From: Argopecten irradians
Lineage: Eukaryota; Mollusca; Bivalvia; Pectinida; Pectinidae
DNA length: 64,000 nt
Direction of reading: 5' to 3'
Assembly (NCBI RefSeq): GCF_041381155.1
Contig: NC_091141.1
Span: forward strand, 20,046,828-20,110,827
Shown piece after piece: positions 1 to 13,600 of this stretch; the first letter of the stretch is position 1; every line of letters starts with the position of its first letter. Position numbers and translations under genes: made by a program. The notes beneath the pieces were generated by a model. That model ran no database searches, was not told where the DNA came from, and saw only the letters and a list, made by a program, of their open reading frames with translations.

Positions 1-1427
1 TTTGTTTTATTAATCATTTACATGAATAGATAACACAGCATATTTATTTTTTATATTGAGGAAGATTACCTATATATACACACATTTTTTGTATATACAT
101 GTAGGTACTAGTATTTAAAATAGTTACTGTTTCCAAGTGTTATTCATTACAGATGAAAAAAATGTCAAGAGCAAGCAAATCATATACATATATTTAAAAG
201 TCTATACCTTAACCGAAATAGCTTTCAATTTATTAATTTAAAAAAAAAAATTGATTTAGAAAAAAATTGAAAAAATTTCTCAAATTCAAAATTTATCTGT
301 TTCTAAAATGCTTAAAACTGATGAGGCTGTTACAAGTTTGACATTCACTACTGTATAGTGAGTGTTATAACTAGGTCGCCTTTTACCTAGATACTGTATG
401 ATATTAAAAAAACCCAGAAAAACTGTTGTTATCTTGGAAATAAAATGTCAAAATATCCTTAAAGGCTCGTGGTATATCAAATTTTATCAATTTAAATTTC
501 ATAAATTTCAAATGATGTAGCCATGAGTGTAAGATTCTTTTTATCACATAACTAGTATTAATCAAAACATAGTCAAAATTTCAGTAATTCTGACAGGAAA
601 AAAGGGCATCCATGGTGCTTAGTTTAAAGCGCACCTTGACCTCAATAAATGTATTAAATGACCACCAGATCAGAGTACAGGGGGCACCAAGAAGATATCA
701 ACAACTTCCTTTACAAGGAAAAATCTTACAAATTTTCTTGAACATTGTTGATTTAACTCTAGACCTATTGAATCCTTGAGAGAATAGCCAGGGCTTAAGC
801 TCTGGGTCAAAATTTGGATTACTTTCAATTCTGTTTTATGTAAGAGTGGCGAAATCAGGCTTGAATTCAACCGAGATAATCATACAACATCACAGACGTC
901 ATTAATATCTACGACGCCACAATAGTGTTCGTCTTACAAAATTTATGACATGACCGTATATAACATTGCTAAATGGGTCAGTGTGATATTATACATGTAC
1001 CGGGGTATGCTAATTTTCACAACGCGGGTCAATTTTCACAAGATTCCTGTCGGCATCCTAATTATTACGCAGTAGTTGACTAATCACTATACACAACACA
1101 GCAAAATTGTGAAATGAATTTTCATTGTTAACATTATTGACCTCACCCACCCAGTCTGTACAGTAACTTAAGCCTAAGCAATTATTATGTGTCATGTAAA
1201 ACTGCAGTGCATACAAATGTACATGTATCTACATGTAATAATGTTGATCATATCCATTGTCAAACTTCATTGTTACTATTTTTTCTGGTTTGTTTTCTTT
1301 AGTTGTCTAATATTCAGATTACTTAAAGGCGTTTCGTTTCGGTACCTTCTGAAAGTCATTTCGCCATGTTTACTTTATGATACCGAAAAGACTTCCGCAT
1401 GTACCGAAATGACATGTAACGAAGCTA

Positions 1428-1451
1428 CTGTGTGTGTGTGTGTGTGTGTGT
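1428..1451. repeat. (TG)n microsatellite
   Basis: About 12 TG repeats. Confidence 0.9.
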
Positions 1452-2837
1452 ACGCTACATGTACATGTGAACCTACGCACTAACGAAACGACATGTGCAT
1501 TACTTTATGGTTTAACTACTAGCAATTTAATCATATGATCAAACAATATATTAGGAGATACATATATTCAAACGGCATATGCCTCAAAGGCAGTACAAAT
1601 GTCAGTTTACGTGCTGTTAAGCCACGATTTAGAACGCATGCATGGTCCTGTTGTCAGTCACTCGCGATGATGATCATAAACAGATTGTTAACAGTAGCCT
1701 ACCTAACGTTATATTTCAGGCCTACAAAAACAATCAAATATATCTGATAATACTAATATCCACCGATAACGATATTGATGTCTATAACAAGTAAAATGAA
1801 CAATTACTTACCCGATAATGCCGGATTTAACTTGAACATCAAGGCGGCTTCAACGTTTTTACTCAACCGGATACAAACAATACACATTCCTCACAGGGGG
1901 CGCGATAGTCTGCGCCATGATTTTGTGCATTCGAGACGGTGCACACAGCTCCATTTCATTGTTGCACTTTTTGAGCGCATTTTGTAACATTAATGTGATG
2001 ATCAGTGCATAAATTATTTACGCATTTTAAGATTTTTAGTTAGTTCCACAGAAAATTTCATAAATATCACTCATTTTTAAATGGTACATTTGCCGGTCCA
2101 ATCGTTCAGAATAGCTCCGAAGGAAGGCGTCTGTGGAAATTTACCGAGAACCTGCGAAATACCACCATTATTCAAGACTGTATTGGGGTCGTTGTATGTA
2201 ACATTTCCAAAAATCAGACATACCGTTTTGTTCAGAATTACAAGGACTATTTATATGTAGAGTCTCAGATTGTTAAGTTTTTTAATTATTTCACTAGGAC
2301 GAATTAAACAGAAACCAGTGATCAAAATGCCGATTTTTGCCTGTTTGACCTAAAAAATATCACCTTTAATTCACCTTTAATGAATTTTCGTAGCTGTCGC
2401 GAAAATAAGCGGGTTGATAGGTTTATTTAGCCGTGTTAACATTTCGTTCTAGAACGAAAACTCTGTTGTAACAGAGTTGTCGTTCTATCTCTTCATTTCA
2501 TATGAAAAATTGTAATATTTGTGCTATTTATTTTTAATTAGTTGTATTCTAATGACTTAATATTTTCTAACGTATCTCGTTGTAGACTTGCACAAGCCCA
2601 GAAAATCGCATTTTTTAAACAAAAATCAACAAAATCTAATACAATTGAATGGAAATAAACAAATTGAATGAACTGCGAAGCAGTTCATGTTGAATTTGTT
2701 TCAAGAGCAACTCAATTCATCACCCCATGAAATCGACCAAAGCAAGATTCAATCCTTAAATAAAAACATCCATATTCATATTGAATTTCTAACTTTCAGT
2801 CCACTCAAAGCAAGTGAAATATTTAGATTTGTTTGTT

Positions 2838-3925
2838 AATTATCATTAACGTCCTATTAACAGCCATGGTAATGTAAGGACGGCCTCCCATATATGCGGT
2901 GTGTAGCGTGTATTAAGTACAGATATGTGATTTAGGAAACTGCGGTATATTCGTGTTGTATCTTCATAAAGTGGAGTTCTTGCCCTTTTTTAGTGCTATA
3001 TCACTGAAGCATGCCACTAAAGACACCAAGCAACACACCCCTCCCGGAGAGCTGACAACGTGCGAACCAGTTGCACCATCCCCTTTATGCGGAGCGCTAA
3101 GCAGGAACATATGCTTTTAAAATTATTGAAGTTCGGCTCTTTAAACTATGATATATGCTGTCTTATAATTTGGACAAGGAATCTTTAATATAATCAATAT
3201 CTTTTCTGATTGGCTGCTGATGACGGAATGATATCGCAGGATTTTGATTGGTTAGTGTGGCCTGAGGGTACGCATCCCTTTTCTCGATCAGCAGCCATCT
3301 TTGATTCTCCTTTCAAGCACTATAATATCTGAAAAGTTTTCAACCCACCCTAAACCCACCCTTTTAAGTGGCAGTTATTGTTTTTGTTGACAGTGGAGGT
3401 TTTTTGTGTCATCCCCACTTTGATTAATAAATTTTGATAAGTTTCATTTTATATTTAATAATGATTGTGGTTACTAATATTTTCTTGATATTGTATATCA
3501 TGTATGTCTTTGTGGCGGTTTTTGGGTCAACCCCACTTAGGCTAACATAATTTTGATAAAATTTTATTCTTTAGTTGTAGTGATTTTGATTTTGTATTGA
3601 TAATCGTCATTTCTTGTTTTAATACACATGGTGGATCATTAACAATAAATTTAAATGTCACCCTTTTTGGGGTGGCCATTTCAATTTCATTTAGTTGTTG
3701 AATTGTTCTTGATATGTGTGGAGGGGCATAAAAACTACTTTGTTGTTGACTTTGCTGTGTCTTGGCTTGGGAACAGTCTTCCTCACAGGAGTGAGCGTTC
3801 AACAGAGGTCTAAAATGAGGCGATGTAAGTTAGGAAGAAAAATCAAATCTTGAATTTAGTCGCCTTTCACGATCATGCACTAGAGGCAACAGGTACAAAT
3901 CTAACGCCCTACCTGCAGGGCTCGA
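2838..3925 (+). repeat. Dispersed SINE-like repeat split by about 650 bp of insert
   Basis: The head half occupies 2838-3115 ('cgtcctattaacagccatgg' to 'gagcgctaagcaggaacata'). The tail half resumes at about 3770-3925 ('cttcctcacaggagtgagcg' to 'aacgccctacctgcagggct'). The DNA between (3116-3765) contains two related blocks around 'gtggcggtttttgggtcaac' and 'ttttgataaaattttatt', and looks like a later insertion. Confidence 0.7.
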
Positions 3926-4101
3926 AATGTTTAGAAACCCGAAAAATGGCTATTTCATATGTTTTATTAATTAAAGTTTAATGTAGTCATATTCTAAAGA
4001 ATGGTATCCATATCGTAGCACAATCATATAAAACATTTCTTGTTTTCGCTTTATTTCATAATTTTTAAATTTGATTCCCTAGCATATACATGTACATAGA
4101 G

Positions 4102-4265
4102 GTTCCCCAACAAGTGACTGTTTTTATCATGTTTATCAAACTCGAGTTAGTTAATTTTCAAATTTTGAAAAGACACGAGCTTTAGCGAGTGTCTTTTAAA
4201 GATTTGAAAATTAACTAACGAGAGTTTAGATAAACATGATAAACAACAGTCACTTGTTGGGGAAC
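4102..4265. repeat. Long hairpin, arms about 64 bp
   Basis: 'gttccccaacaagtgactgt' at the left pairs with 'acagtcacttgttggggaac' at the right. The arms extend through the 'tcatgtttatc' and 'gttagttaattttcaaat' segments with few mismatches, around a loop of about 36 bp. Likely a MITE. Confidence 0.85.
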
Positions 4266-4929
4266 TTATTTATCCCTTAACTTTAACTCTATATTTATTC
4301 CGTGGTGACCATTTTCTCGTCTTCATTCAGGGAAACTTACCACCATACAACGTGTAGTGATATCTTCCCGCCATAAAATATAGTGCCTTAATAGAGAGCC
4401 AATAATTTATTGTTTAATACTTTGAAAATACAATGCTATTTAAAAGAAAATGTCCTATGAAAAGAAACCCGAATTTGAGAGCCAGTCGGAATCAAGAGAT
4501 CTTGGAGTTGGCCAATCAGAGGCGCCGTAGGTGTTAACACACTGGAGTGTGTAAACATAAACGATAACCAACTGCTATGGAATTTATCACATGGGTTTTC
4601 CATTGTGAAATATGCATAGTTATGGGATAAATCTTATTTTGACACCTCCCTTCCCTTTTCTGCAATCGCTGTTCAAACGGTTATCATATAAAATAATTTT
4701 AGTATTCTGTACATGAATTACATATTTATATGTTACATTGCATTGTAAAGTTGTGTTGATGATATAAATACCATGCATACTTTCTAAGGGATTATAATGA
4801 ATGCTCCTCTTGGCAGATTTTTGTGTTGGATCATGTTATTTTATTTTTTGCTGAAGTCCTGTCAACTCTTGGGGACTATTTTGGACACTTGCGTCTCCAA
4901 CTAAGAAATGCGTCGAGCGTTTTTTTCGC

Positions 4930-4953
4930 GGGGGGGGGGGGGGGGGGGGGGGG
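4930..4953. repeat. Poly-G run, 24 bases
   Basis: Uninterrupted G run. The short plus-strand open frame across it encodes a Gly run and is not a gene. Confidence 0.95.
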
Positions 4954-5439
4954 CGGTAAAGAGGTTCACATTTATATCGTGTATACATATGAATTAGTGT
5001 GTTCTAAGCATTCTCCTTCATGCCAATCATTTCCATCTGAAACATGAAATATTTGTCGACTGTACAGGACATTTAAACAACCAGAAGTAAAACAGCAGAT
5101 ATCCATTCGGTGGCTTTCCTCGTCCGAATAATATGCATTACCTCAAACCTCTCAACATCCTCCGATTTTATAAAATTTAAAAAAAAAATAAACACGCCAT
5201 TAAAGAGAAATAACAAGACCCGGTCACATTAATACAATATCCTCGATATCCCACGAGATACCAAATTCTCGTCATATCCTCCTCAGGACATATAAAAATT
5301 AAACAAATGGATGTAGTTTGCTCCCTTGATGTAGATAGACTATGATCGTTCCTCTCTGTTTGTTTATATGAAAGTCTCGTTATATAGGGCTATGATTTCT
5401 TTTCTCTTAGAACCTTCAATTTTACTATGACTCCAGTGA

Positions 5440-5690
5440 CGGAAATGGCGATAAACTAGTGGTACCACTCCTTTCATTCTGAGAGGTAACCCGGAGCAGA
5501 AACTTACTTTTATTTAGTATGGTGTGTCTCGGCCAAGGGGGCGAAACCACAAGTCCAGTCCAAAATTGAGGCGGTATCAAAAGACACGTGTACGTTAGGT
5601 AAGGGAAAAAAGATAATAAATAATGCCACATTTAGTCGCTTTTTAATGCGTAAAGACAGCAGGTGTAATTTCTAACGACCACCTAAAATA
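5440..5690 (+). repeat. Dispersed SINE-like repeat, degenerate tail half
   Basis: Landmarks 'ggagcagaaact', 'atggtgtgtctcggccaagg' and 'atttagtcgctttttaatgc' are recognisable but diverged. Confidence 0.65.
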
Positions 5691-8190
5691 CCATATTAAT
5701 ATTGGTGTCTTGAAATTGTGTGTTAGAGGAAATCTATTATTTATATTGTGATCACATTCAGAACCTTAAAAATGATATCAACAATTTTGATTAGGTTTCA
5801 ACAAATAGTCAAATACATAAATTTGCACAAACCGTTTTACTAGCGTAAACAATAACGATTTTTTTCATTTTATTTTATATATTTTCATTTATATTCAGCC
5901 TTTTATATCTTTTGGGTTTTAGGCGTTAACAAAGACCACGTTCTTCAGGTACTTCAACTATACATGTCGGTAGGTAATTTATAATAATGATCAGTGTGTT
6001 TCCAATTGATTATAATTTCACTCAATATGTATAAAATCCTATTACTGAATCATTGTTGGTATGAACTATCATACAATGAGTCGAATTCGATGTTTACATT
6101 TCTTGTCATCACTGTAAATATTTTATAATGTCTAGACAACTCGGTGTATGAATAAGGATACGATTTGAAGCATTAACATGTGAAAACCTAATATCTTTGA
6201 TGCAATGTTCTAACAGTAAAATGTGAAATAAAACAATGATAAAGCAAAACTGTGTGGTTGATCATCTATTATATACATCAGTAGCCTCTTTATACCGTCA
6301 GTCATCCCCTGTCTACAGTACTGTTAACGTTGTAGATCAAGGTTATCGAACAGCTATTCGTCGAATACCCCTCATTCCTCGAATTGAAATATGTCCCCGT
6401 TTCATCAAATACATAGTATTTACCCATGTATTCGTCGAACAGGTGTTCGGCCCTTGAGATTTTTTTACCTGTGTCACACCTGACTGCACCGACCGACATA
6501 GATAATTGCTCACGACCTTGTGTTTATATAGCTATAGGTGGCGTTAAGGGATTAACAGTGTCATTATTACCTACCTACACGATCGCAAGTCGTTGTTTGA
6601 TGCTAACTTTATTTGAACATTTCAGAAAAGGCATTAAATTATTGATGTTTCTCTCATAATAATCTTCGCTGTAAATACGAAAATTCCGAAGTTGTTGTTC
6701 CGTGTTAATAAAAAGTACACATTGTGAAATGACAAAATAGGCGAAAAATATTGCAAACGATATGCAAAGTACATTTTATCAGTGCGTTCCGTTTCTTTTC
6801 CCGTATACCAGCATTGTTTTTTGTAACTCTACTCGTGAACACATGTAACCTAACGCTTTTACGAAATAGACATCTATAGATATCGTTTCTTATGTCCGTA
6901 TTTATGCTGGTTTATAACTTTATTGTGAGTATGTATTTTGTAAATGTTTGAAATAATTTGTGATAATTACATAATAGAAAATGTATCCTTGTTGACCAAT
7001 TTGGATTGTCGGTCGCTTACCTCTGCTGTGAATGAGATTTGATTTAGGGCTCTCTCGAAGGAATTTTCAAACGCTCATTTTTTGTTATATATATATATAT
7101 TTTTCAACTTGATATTGCTATCAATAAAACACTTGAATAAAGAAATCCAAAATGCTGAAAGATAGGGTAATTAAAATTCCATTGCCGTGCATTGTTTGTC
7201 ATAGTTTGAGACCGGACATTTTGACTGTTGATCGTGACCAACCTCGGATGAGTCGAATACCCCGTATTCCTCGAACTATTGACCTGGTCCCCTGCTGTTC
7301 GAGTAATAGGGGTTTTACTGTTTATAATTAATAAATGGTATATATATATATCCTAATATATAGATCGCCAATATGTAAAACCATTGAAATTCTTTTTTCT
7401 CTATTTTAACAGAAATACGTATTTCTTAGGCAAAAAAATTCAAAGTCATCATACATAAGAGTAAACTAATATATTCCCAAAAAGACATAAAATGTCAAAT
7501 AGTTGAGATTTCAAAATTTATATTCCATGTTCATTTAAACAAAAGATTGTGTGTGTGGTTATGATAGGTAATTGAAATTTTAATCAAATTAAGTAATATT
7601 TCTTCACTCAGTTTGTTTTCTGCGTCATGTAGTGGTTACATGAATAGGCTTTTACACGAAATAAAGTCTGCATTCTAATCAGGCTATCATTGATCTAGTG
7701 AAATAGGTTTAGTTTCATATCATCTGCAGCATTCTGAAATGAATTGTCTTATAATATTTTTAACGATATGCAGTTGAATTACTTTGATCCATTAGTTCTC
7801 GATTAACAAGTTTGCAGACATGTTTCACCTTTATCACAACTTCGATTAAGTCCCCCGATCACTTAAAATACACCGACGAAATACGTGTTTAAAACGAGTG
7901 ATTTTGTAGAATACCGAAAAAAACCATCACCTGTTGATAACAAGAGCAGAAAATATACAAAACTTAACATTGTCATAGCGGCAGAAAGTTGTAACGTCCA
8001 ACATAGGACAAAATATTTATCATTTCTCGGAAATAACTTATACAATGCCTTTGTAATACATCATCAACTGTTCTAGAGCACAAAGGTTTGTTTAACATAT
8101 CCATAAAACAAAAAGTCACTGATTTTATATCAACTCTTAATAGACCGCGCACCAATCGATAAAGTCTATTCTTTCCACAAAATAGCATAT

Positions 8191-8196
8191 TTTATT
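8191..8196 (-). terminator. Polyadenylation signal AATAAA of the protease gene
   Basis: AATAAA on the minus strand begins about 20 nt after the stop codon. It is the first canonical signal downstream and implies a very short 3' UTR. Confidence 0.65.
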
Positions 8197-8216
8197 TTCA
8201 GGAAAGAGTAAATACT

Positions 8217-10638
8217 TTAGCCACGATTCCTTCTCCGAAAGTTCGAGAGAAAACTGTTGTTTCTTCCTTGTAGCCTCCTCTGTCGGTCCCGTCTTTCAAG
8301 AAACCGTTTCGCTGCTGCGTCTCTTCCCGCTGCCCTTTCTGATCCGTATATACGATGACCTCTACCTCCAGTTTGGCCTCGTCTTCTACCGGCAGCTGGC
8401 TTAAAATTCCTTTTTCGTGATGTGCTGAACGCCGTGGGTCGTGGTGTTGAGGATGGTCTGATTGGCTTGACGGGAGAAATCGGAGGACTTCTGCCGAGCA
8501 TGGTCGTCACACCACGACAACTATAGCAGCATAGAGATCGTTTCTGTGTACACGTGTATTCAGGATCCATTTTAAACGTTGGCGCACACCGCCTGTTCCT
8601 GTCTCCATATGGACAATCTGAAACCATGAAGAGGCAGTACGTGTTAAGGAAATTGTTTCAGACACAAAGCATCTATAATATCAAAAAATAGTAAAAGTAT
8701 AATTGTTGAAAGCTATCGATTTCCCTGAACATGTTCAAATGACTGTTCTTAGCACATCCCAATGATCCAGATACGTTGCGTTTTTTGTCAGGAAAATAGA
8801 GAATGGTTATTTTAGAGTTTAAGTGCGGTGAGGTCAGAAATACAAATAATGTTCTAAACAACTCTAACATAATTACAATTAATGTCATACTGTGAAACTT
8901 AAACCTGTGATTAAAAATTATACAATTGAGAATATTGTCACAGGTGAAGCTCACTGTGAGGATATTTACCGGGTATATCAGTCCGAAGTGATTCACATGT
9001 GGCGCAGCACCTGGTCCTAGTGGACAAAGTATAGCACTGACTGGCGGCGATATCCGCACAGTTACGATCAACGTCAAAGCAGGCTGAAAACAAGACAAAC
9101 ATACTAGTTAATGTGATTTGACAAAAATTACTGAAATAAACACAAGATAAATGTACCAAAAATCATTTTCGTCACAGGACATTCTTCTTACTTTTTAATT
9201 TTTCTTAGGCTTTATTTTTTCAATGCGCCCAAAATAATTTCAAGCATATATTTGCAAAATGGTTCGTTTTATTTGTGGTACTGTTTACCTGACTTGCTTT
9301 CCTTCAGTACAGCTTCTTTTGTTTTAGTAGATTTCAGTGGTGGAATGCTCTTATTGAGAGAGAATTTATCTTTGGTCGGTAACTGGGTGAGTGGTGAATT
9401 TGCTGTCTGCATGGCCGCGGAGCACGGCTCACAACATGTCGACCTAAAGAGGCTATTTTTACAGATACCCCTTAACCAAGTATCAAGCCAAGTACATGAG
9501 GCCTGGAAAAATGTCGTGTTTGGCTTCACGCAATCTAATGCTGGCTCCCATAGTCTAGCGGGCTGTTTAGGTGGCAGTGGCCGCATCTTTGGTATAAGGT
9601 TGTTCCGTGAAACTGTTGGTCGACGAGTTGAGGGAGGTCGAGTTGTGAATACCGGCCGATTTGTCGTTGGTCGTCGCGTCGGCACCGGTCGGAATCTCGG
9701 TCGTTGTTCCTTTGGTGGACCTAGTACTCCACATGTTTCACAGCAGAACTTAGCATTTTCAGGCGTATTACAATCGCTAGGGTTACAAAGCCTATAACGG
9801 TCGCCGTACTCACATCCTGTAATTAAAAATGAATCTTATAGCGTATCAAAATTCTAATGTAGTGCAAATTTTGTTATTGAAACCATAGCTACAGTAGGTA
9901 ATAAGATAAAGATACGATATCGTAGTAATAACAGCATGTGAATATAGGTGGTTTACATGGTTTTCTTGTTTGAGTTCAGTAACTACACAGTATTCATGTT
10001 TCTCACTGGAATTAATACTATGGATATAAGGTAAATTAAGTATATGGCTAGAAAATCAAATTACGAAAAACTGCATTTTATCTATCCGTATTCATATGTA
10101 TGCAGTATCAGACGAAGTGTGGTGCATATTAAAATGCATATAAAAACATTAATTAAAAACATCTTATACTGTGCTCACCTGATACGCCGGTGTAGTGCTG
10201 TGCACACGTGCTACAACACAATGCAGCATTAGCTTCAATATAGCACAGATCCTTCCGGGACCCTAACAAGGCACACTCCGTCGTATTCTTATCACCATAC
10301 TCGCAGCCTGGAAAATACATTCCCATTAATATGCTATTTACTTATTATCTGAAAACACTTTCCTTTCATCGTTATGCCATTAATAGCTAATTTCAATTGA
10401 GTTATAAGTTATCCATTCACTTCTATCGTTCTTGTTCCTCGTAATATAAAAAAAAAATGAATTCAATGTTGTAGTAACTAACCTTCCGTTTCTGATTTTA
10501 AGCGTGCGCACGTGCTGCAACAGAACATGGTGTAATATGGATCGTAGCACCTGTAGGGATGTGCATTGAGGAACTCGTTACAGGATAAGTTACGTTTAGG
10601 TCCGAACTTCCTCTGAGAATCGCCGTGTACACACACAT
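8217..10638 (-). CDS. Protease exons 15-19: six PLAC-like Cys modules and Arg-rich C-terminus
   Basis: Exons 10638-10483, 10307-10179, 9816-9289, 9083-8970 and 8617-8217 encode residues 591-1032. Each carries a six-Cys module of the form C-x(n)-C-x(n)-C-x(n)-CC-x2-C; examples are FCCSTC, LCCSTC, FCCETC, TCCEPC, RCCATC and LCCYSC. Exon 17 holds two modules joined by a Pro/Arg/Thr-rich spacer. All five exons start in phase 1 and all internal ones end in phase 1, which allows duplication without frameshift. The pattern resembles the PLAC (protease and lacunin) domain. The last about 100 residues are strongly basic (for example GRRRGQTGGRGHR, ERRDRQRRLQGR), which suggests binding to acidic matrix or glycans; that is inference. 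The stop is at 8217-8219. Confidence 0.85.
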
Positions 10639-13600
10639 CTGGAACAAATTTATTAATACTTTTTACATCACATCATGTTGGAGAGGACGATAAGTCATTG
10701 TTATTCTTATCATTGTAGTCATACTAGTGAAAAATATACAATATATGCTATTAGTGCAGATAGATCGTAAATCTTTGGAGGTTTAGCCCACCATGCTAAC
10801 ATCCAGGAACCATCAAGGTAGCCATGGCAGTACAAACAGTCATAAAGGTGATACATCAATAGTAGTCACAGACCAATGGTTCGGCGTGAACAACGAGGAG
10901 ATAACGGTGAATGATATTCATCATGAACGTTGGATACAACTATGTATTTCCATTATGGCAAATTTTACCTTTTAGTGTTGGTGTCAAATAAGAAATAGAA
11001 ATGAACATATATAATGCAAAAATATCATTTTACCCAACAAAAGATTATTATCAAAGGGATGCAACTCCAACGTAGCGAAACTAATTTAGCGTGAAATACT
11101 GAGATGTGTATAAGAAGTTTAGTGTTTGCTATAAACTGAATTGTCTGTAAAATGTTTAAAAGATACAACTCAGTGATAGATTAAACTGATGCACATGATA
11201 CGTATTTGGTAGTGAGTGAATTTATGATACAAATCGGTGCGTTTTTAGCATATTTTATTTAAGACCACAGTATTGTACTTTATGGAATCATTTCTTATCT
11301 ATATTTTTTCACAATATCCACCTGATATCCAGTGACTGCGCCTATGATATATTTTTGCATTTGTCACTAGTATAACATAACCTGAAGCGCAAGAACTCCA
11401 TTGTGACGAGCTCGGTTGTATTTCTTTTTTTTTTAAGTTTTACTCGCCAAGGTTAGAGAGACAAAAAATAAAATACAAATAAAAGACTCGATGTATAAAA
11501 TATCATTTAAGAATATATATGTCTTTCCATTGTCTTACCATTTCTTCCTGGCGCAAACTGGGAAGTTGTGCAGACTCCGTCAATGCACCACTATAGAAAA
11601 GGCAAATAAAAATAAAACTAATGACAAAGGTGAAAATGAACTCTTGTTACAAACAAATGCATTCTAAGTAGTTAAAAGTAGCTTAAAATGGTGTTATAAA
11701 TTTGAAACAAGGACAACATATGTTGGTAAAAGAAACTACAACTAAAGGGGCATAACTAAGGATGGCATATCAATATAATAATCCTAGTAATTCTAGGACA
11801 TCCAAGTAAAGCTATGATATTGAGAAAAAAATATATTTGTATCAACGAAATGCTTTGTCAAAATTCTTTGTTTGATTAAAGATGGACGCTGACGAATGGT
11901 ATATTTTCTCAATCAAAACAGGAGCAGGTGAATTTGTATTTCTTTTTATCGGTTTCAAAAGTTTCTTTACACCATTACCGCCATGGAAAAAGTTTGAGAT
12001 TCTTATTTTACTTCAAGACAAAAATATAAAATTAATTAATTGCATCCCAAACAAATTCCATGACATTATATACTATTTGGATTGTAGTACTGCGCATGGA
12101 TCAAAAACAAATTAAATCATTTCATATGTATTTTTGTGCTAATAAGACACATATGTACACACTTCAACATCACTATTGTTCAAACTATTGGCATCGTTTA
12201 TGCTCTGTCGGCAGTAGAGCATTCTATTAACAGCCAGGGTCTTGTAAGGTCGGCCTCCCATGTATGTGGTGTGTAGCGTGTATTGAAGTGTGTGGTGCAT
12301 GTTTGGGAGGCGATATTCAATTAATTCAAACCAATAATAAAATAATGATTTTTCGTTAGGTTTGTCTGACTAAAGGCATTACATTACTGACAATAATAAA
12401 TGTAATACCAACCCTTTTATCTCCACAGGAAGTACCTCTGTATGCGTTGAATATATTGAAACTTTCACTGCTGAGTCTGTTCTTACAAGCCATACTGGTG
12501 CATATATCATGTGGCTCTCCAAGACGCCCTCCCTGAAAGCAATAGACGGTTTTATTTTAAATATCTTATGGACAACTTTCGCTGGACACGCAACCCCTAA
12601 ATATATAATGAGGTTATCACACATTCCTCCGTTCCTCTTTTGTACGCGAATTAAAACCAAATTATTTATTCTCAAGCGGATTAGTAAAAATGACATGTGA
12701 TCTTTTTAATGTGTTTTAGCAAAAAAAAATTGTTATATATTCCTTACTTGCGCTATGTCTCATTTCAAAAAAATATTAAAAATCAGTTATACAAATATGT
12801 CTCTCAAACAACGACTCTTTGAAAATAATTCAACTTTCACACATTCGAAAAATACGTTTTCTACACTTGTTGAAATACTGGTCAATACGGTACCGTCAAA
12901 AAATGGCTGGATCCCCAGTAAATGAGTATATTCTTATAAGTACTAAGTGATCTGAAGTAAACCTACCCAGGCGTTGTACGAAGGATACCCTAGATTTAAG
13001 TAGTAAAATAATACGTACTGAAGTAAACCTACCCAAGCGTAGTACGAAGGATACCATAGATTTAAGTAGTAAAATAATGTGGACTGAAGTAAACCTACCC
13101 AAGCGTAGTACGAATGAAACCATAGATTTAAGTAATAAAATAATGTGGACTGAGGTAAACCTACCCAAGCGTAGTACGACGGATATCACAGATTTAAGTA
13201 GTAAAATAATGTGGACTGAGGTAAACTTACCCAAGAATAGTACGAATGATTACCTAGATTTAAGTGGTAAGATAATGCGGACAGAAATAAACCTACTCAT
13301 GCGTAGTACGAAGGATACCCTAGATTTAAGTAGTAAAATAATGTGGACTGAAGTAAACTTACCCAAGCGTAGTACGAAGGATTACCTAGATTAAAGTGGT
13401 AAGATAATGTGGACAGAAATAAACCTACTCATGCGTAGTACGAAGGATGCCCTAGATTTAAGAATTAAGATAATGTGGACTGAAGTCAACATACCCAAAC
13501 GTAGTATGAAGGATACCCTTGATCTAAGTAGTAAAATAATGTGGACTGAAGTAAACCTACCAAGGCGTAGTACGAAGGATAACCTAGATTTAAGTAGTAA

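Larger units (their letters stand above)
1..8190. other. Gene-free flank downstream of the protease gene
   Basis: Apart from the TG run, the split and degenerate SINE-like copies, the 4.1-kb hairpin and the poly-G run, I see only AT-rich sequence. Short palindromes occur near 2650-2705 ('gaactgcgaagcagttc') and 7250-7320 ('accccgtattcctcgaac' against 'gttcgagtaataggggt'). All open frames are under 140 codons and show no domain. Confidence 0.6.

Noticed and set aside
3542..3802. 86-codon minus-strand open frame
   Set aside because: Begins in the antisense of a SINE-like repeat and continues into an insertion with repeated blocks; no domain.
8673..9098. 141-codon minus-strand open frame
   Set aside because: Overlaps exon 18 in a different frame and runs through intron 18; the PLAC-like frame with GT-AG borders is preferred.
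9252..9797. 181-codon plus-strand open frame
   Set aside because: Antisense to exon 17 of the protease, which has two Cys modules and correct splice sites.
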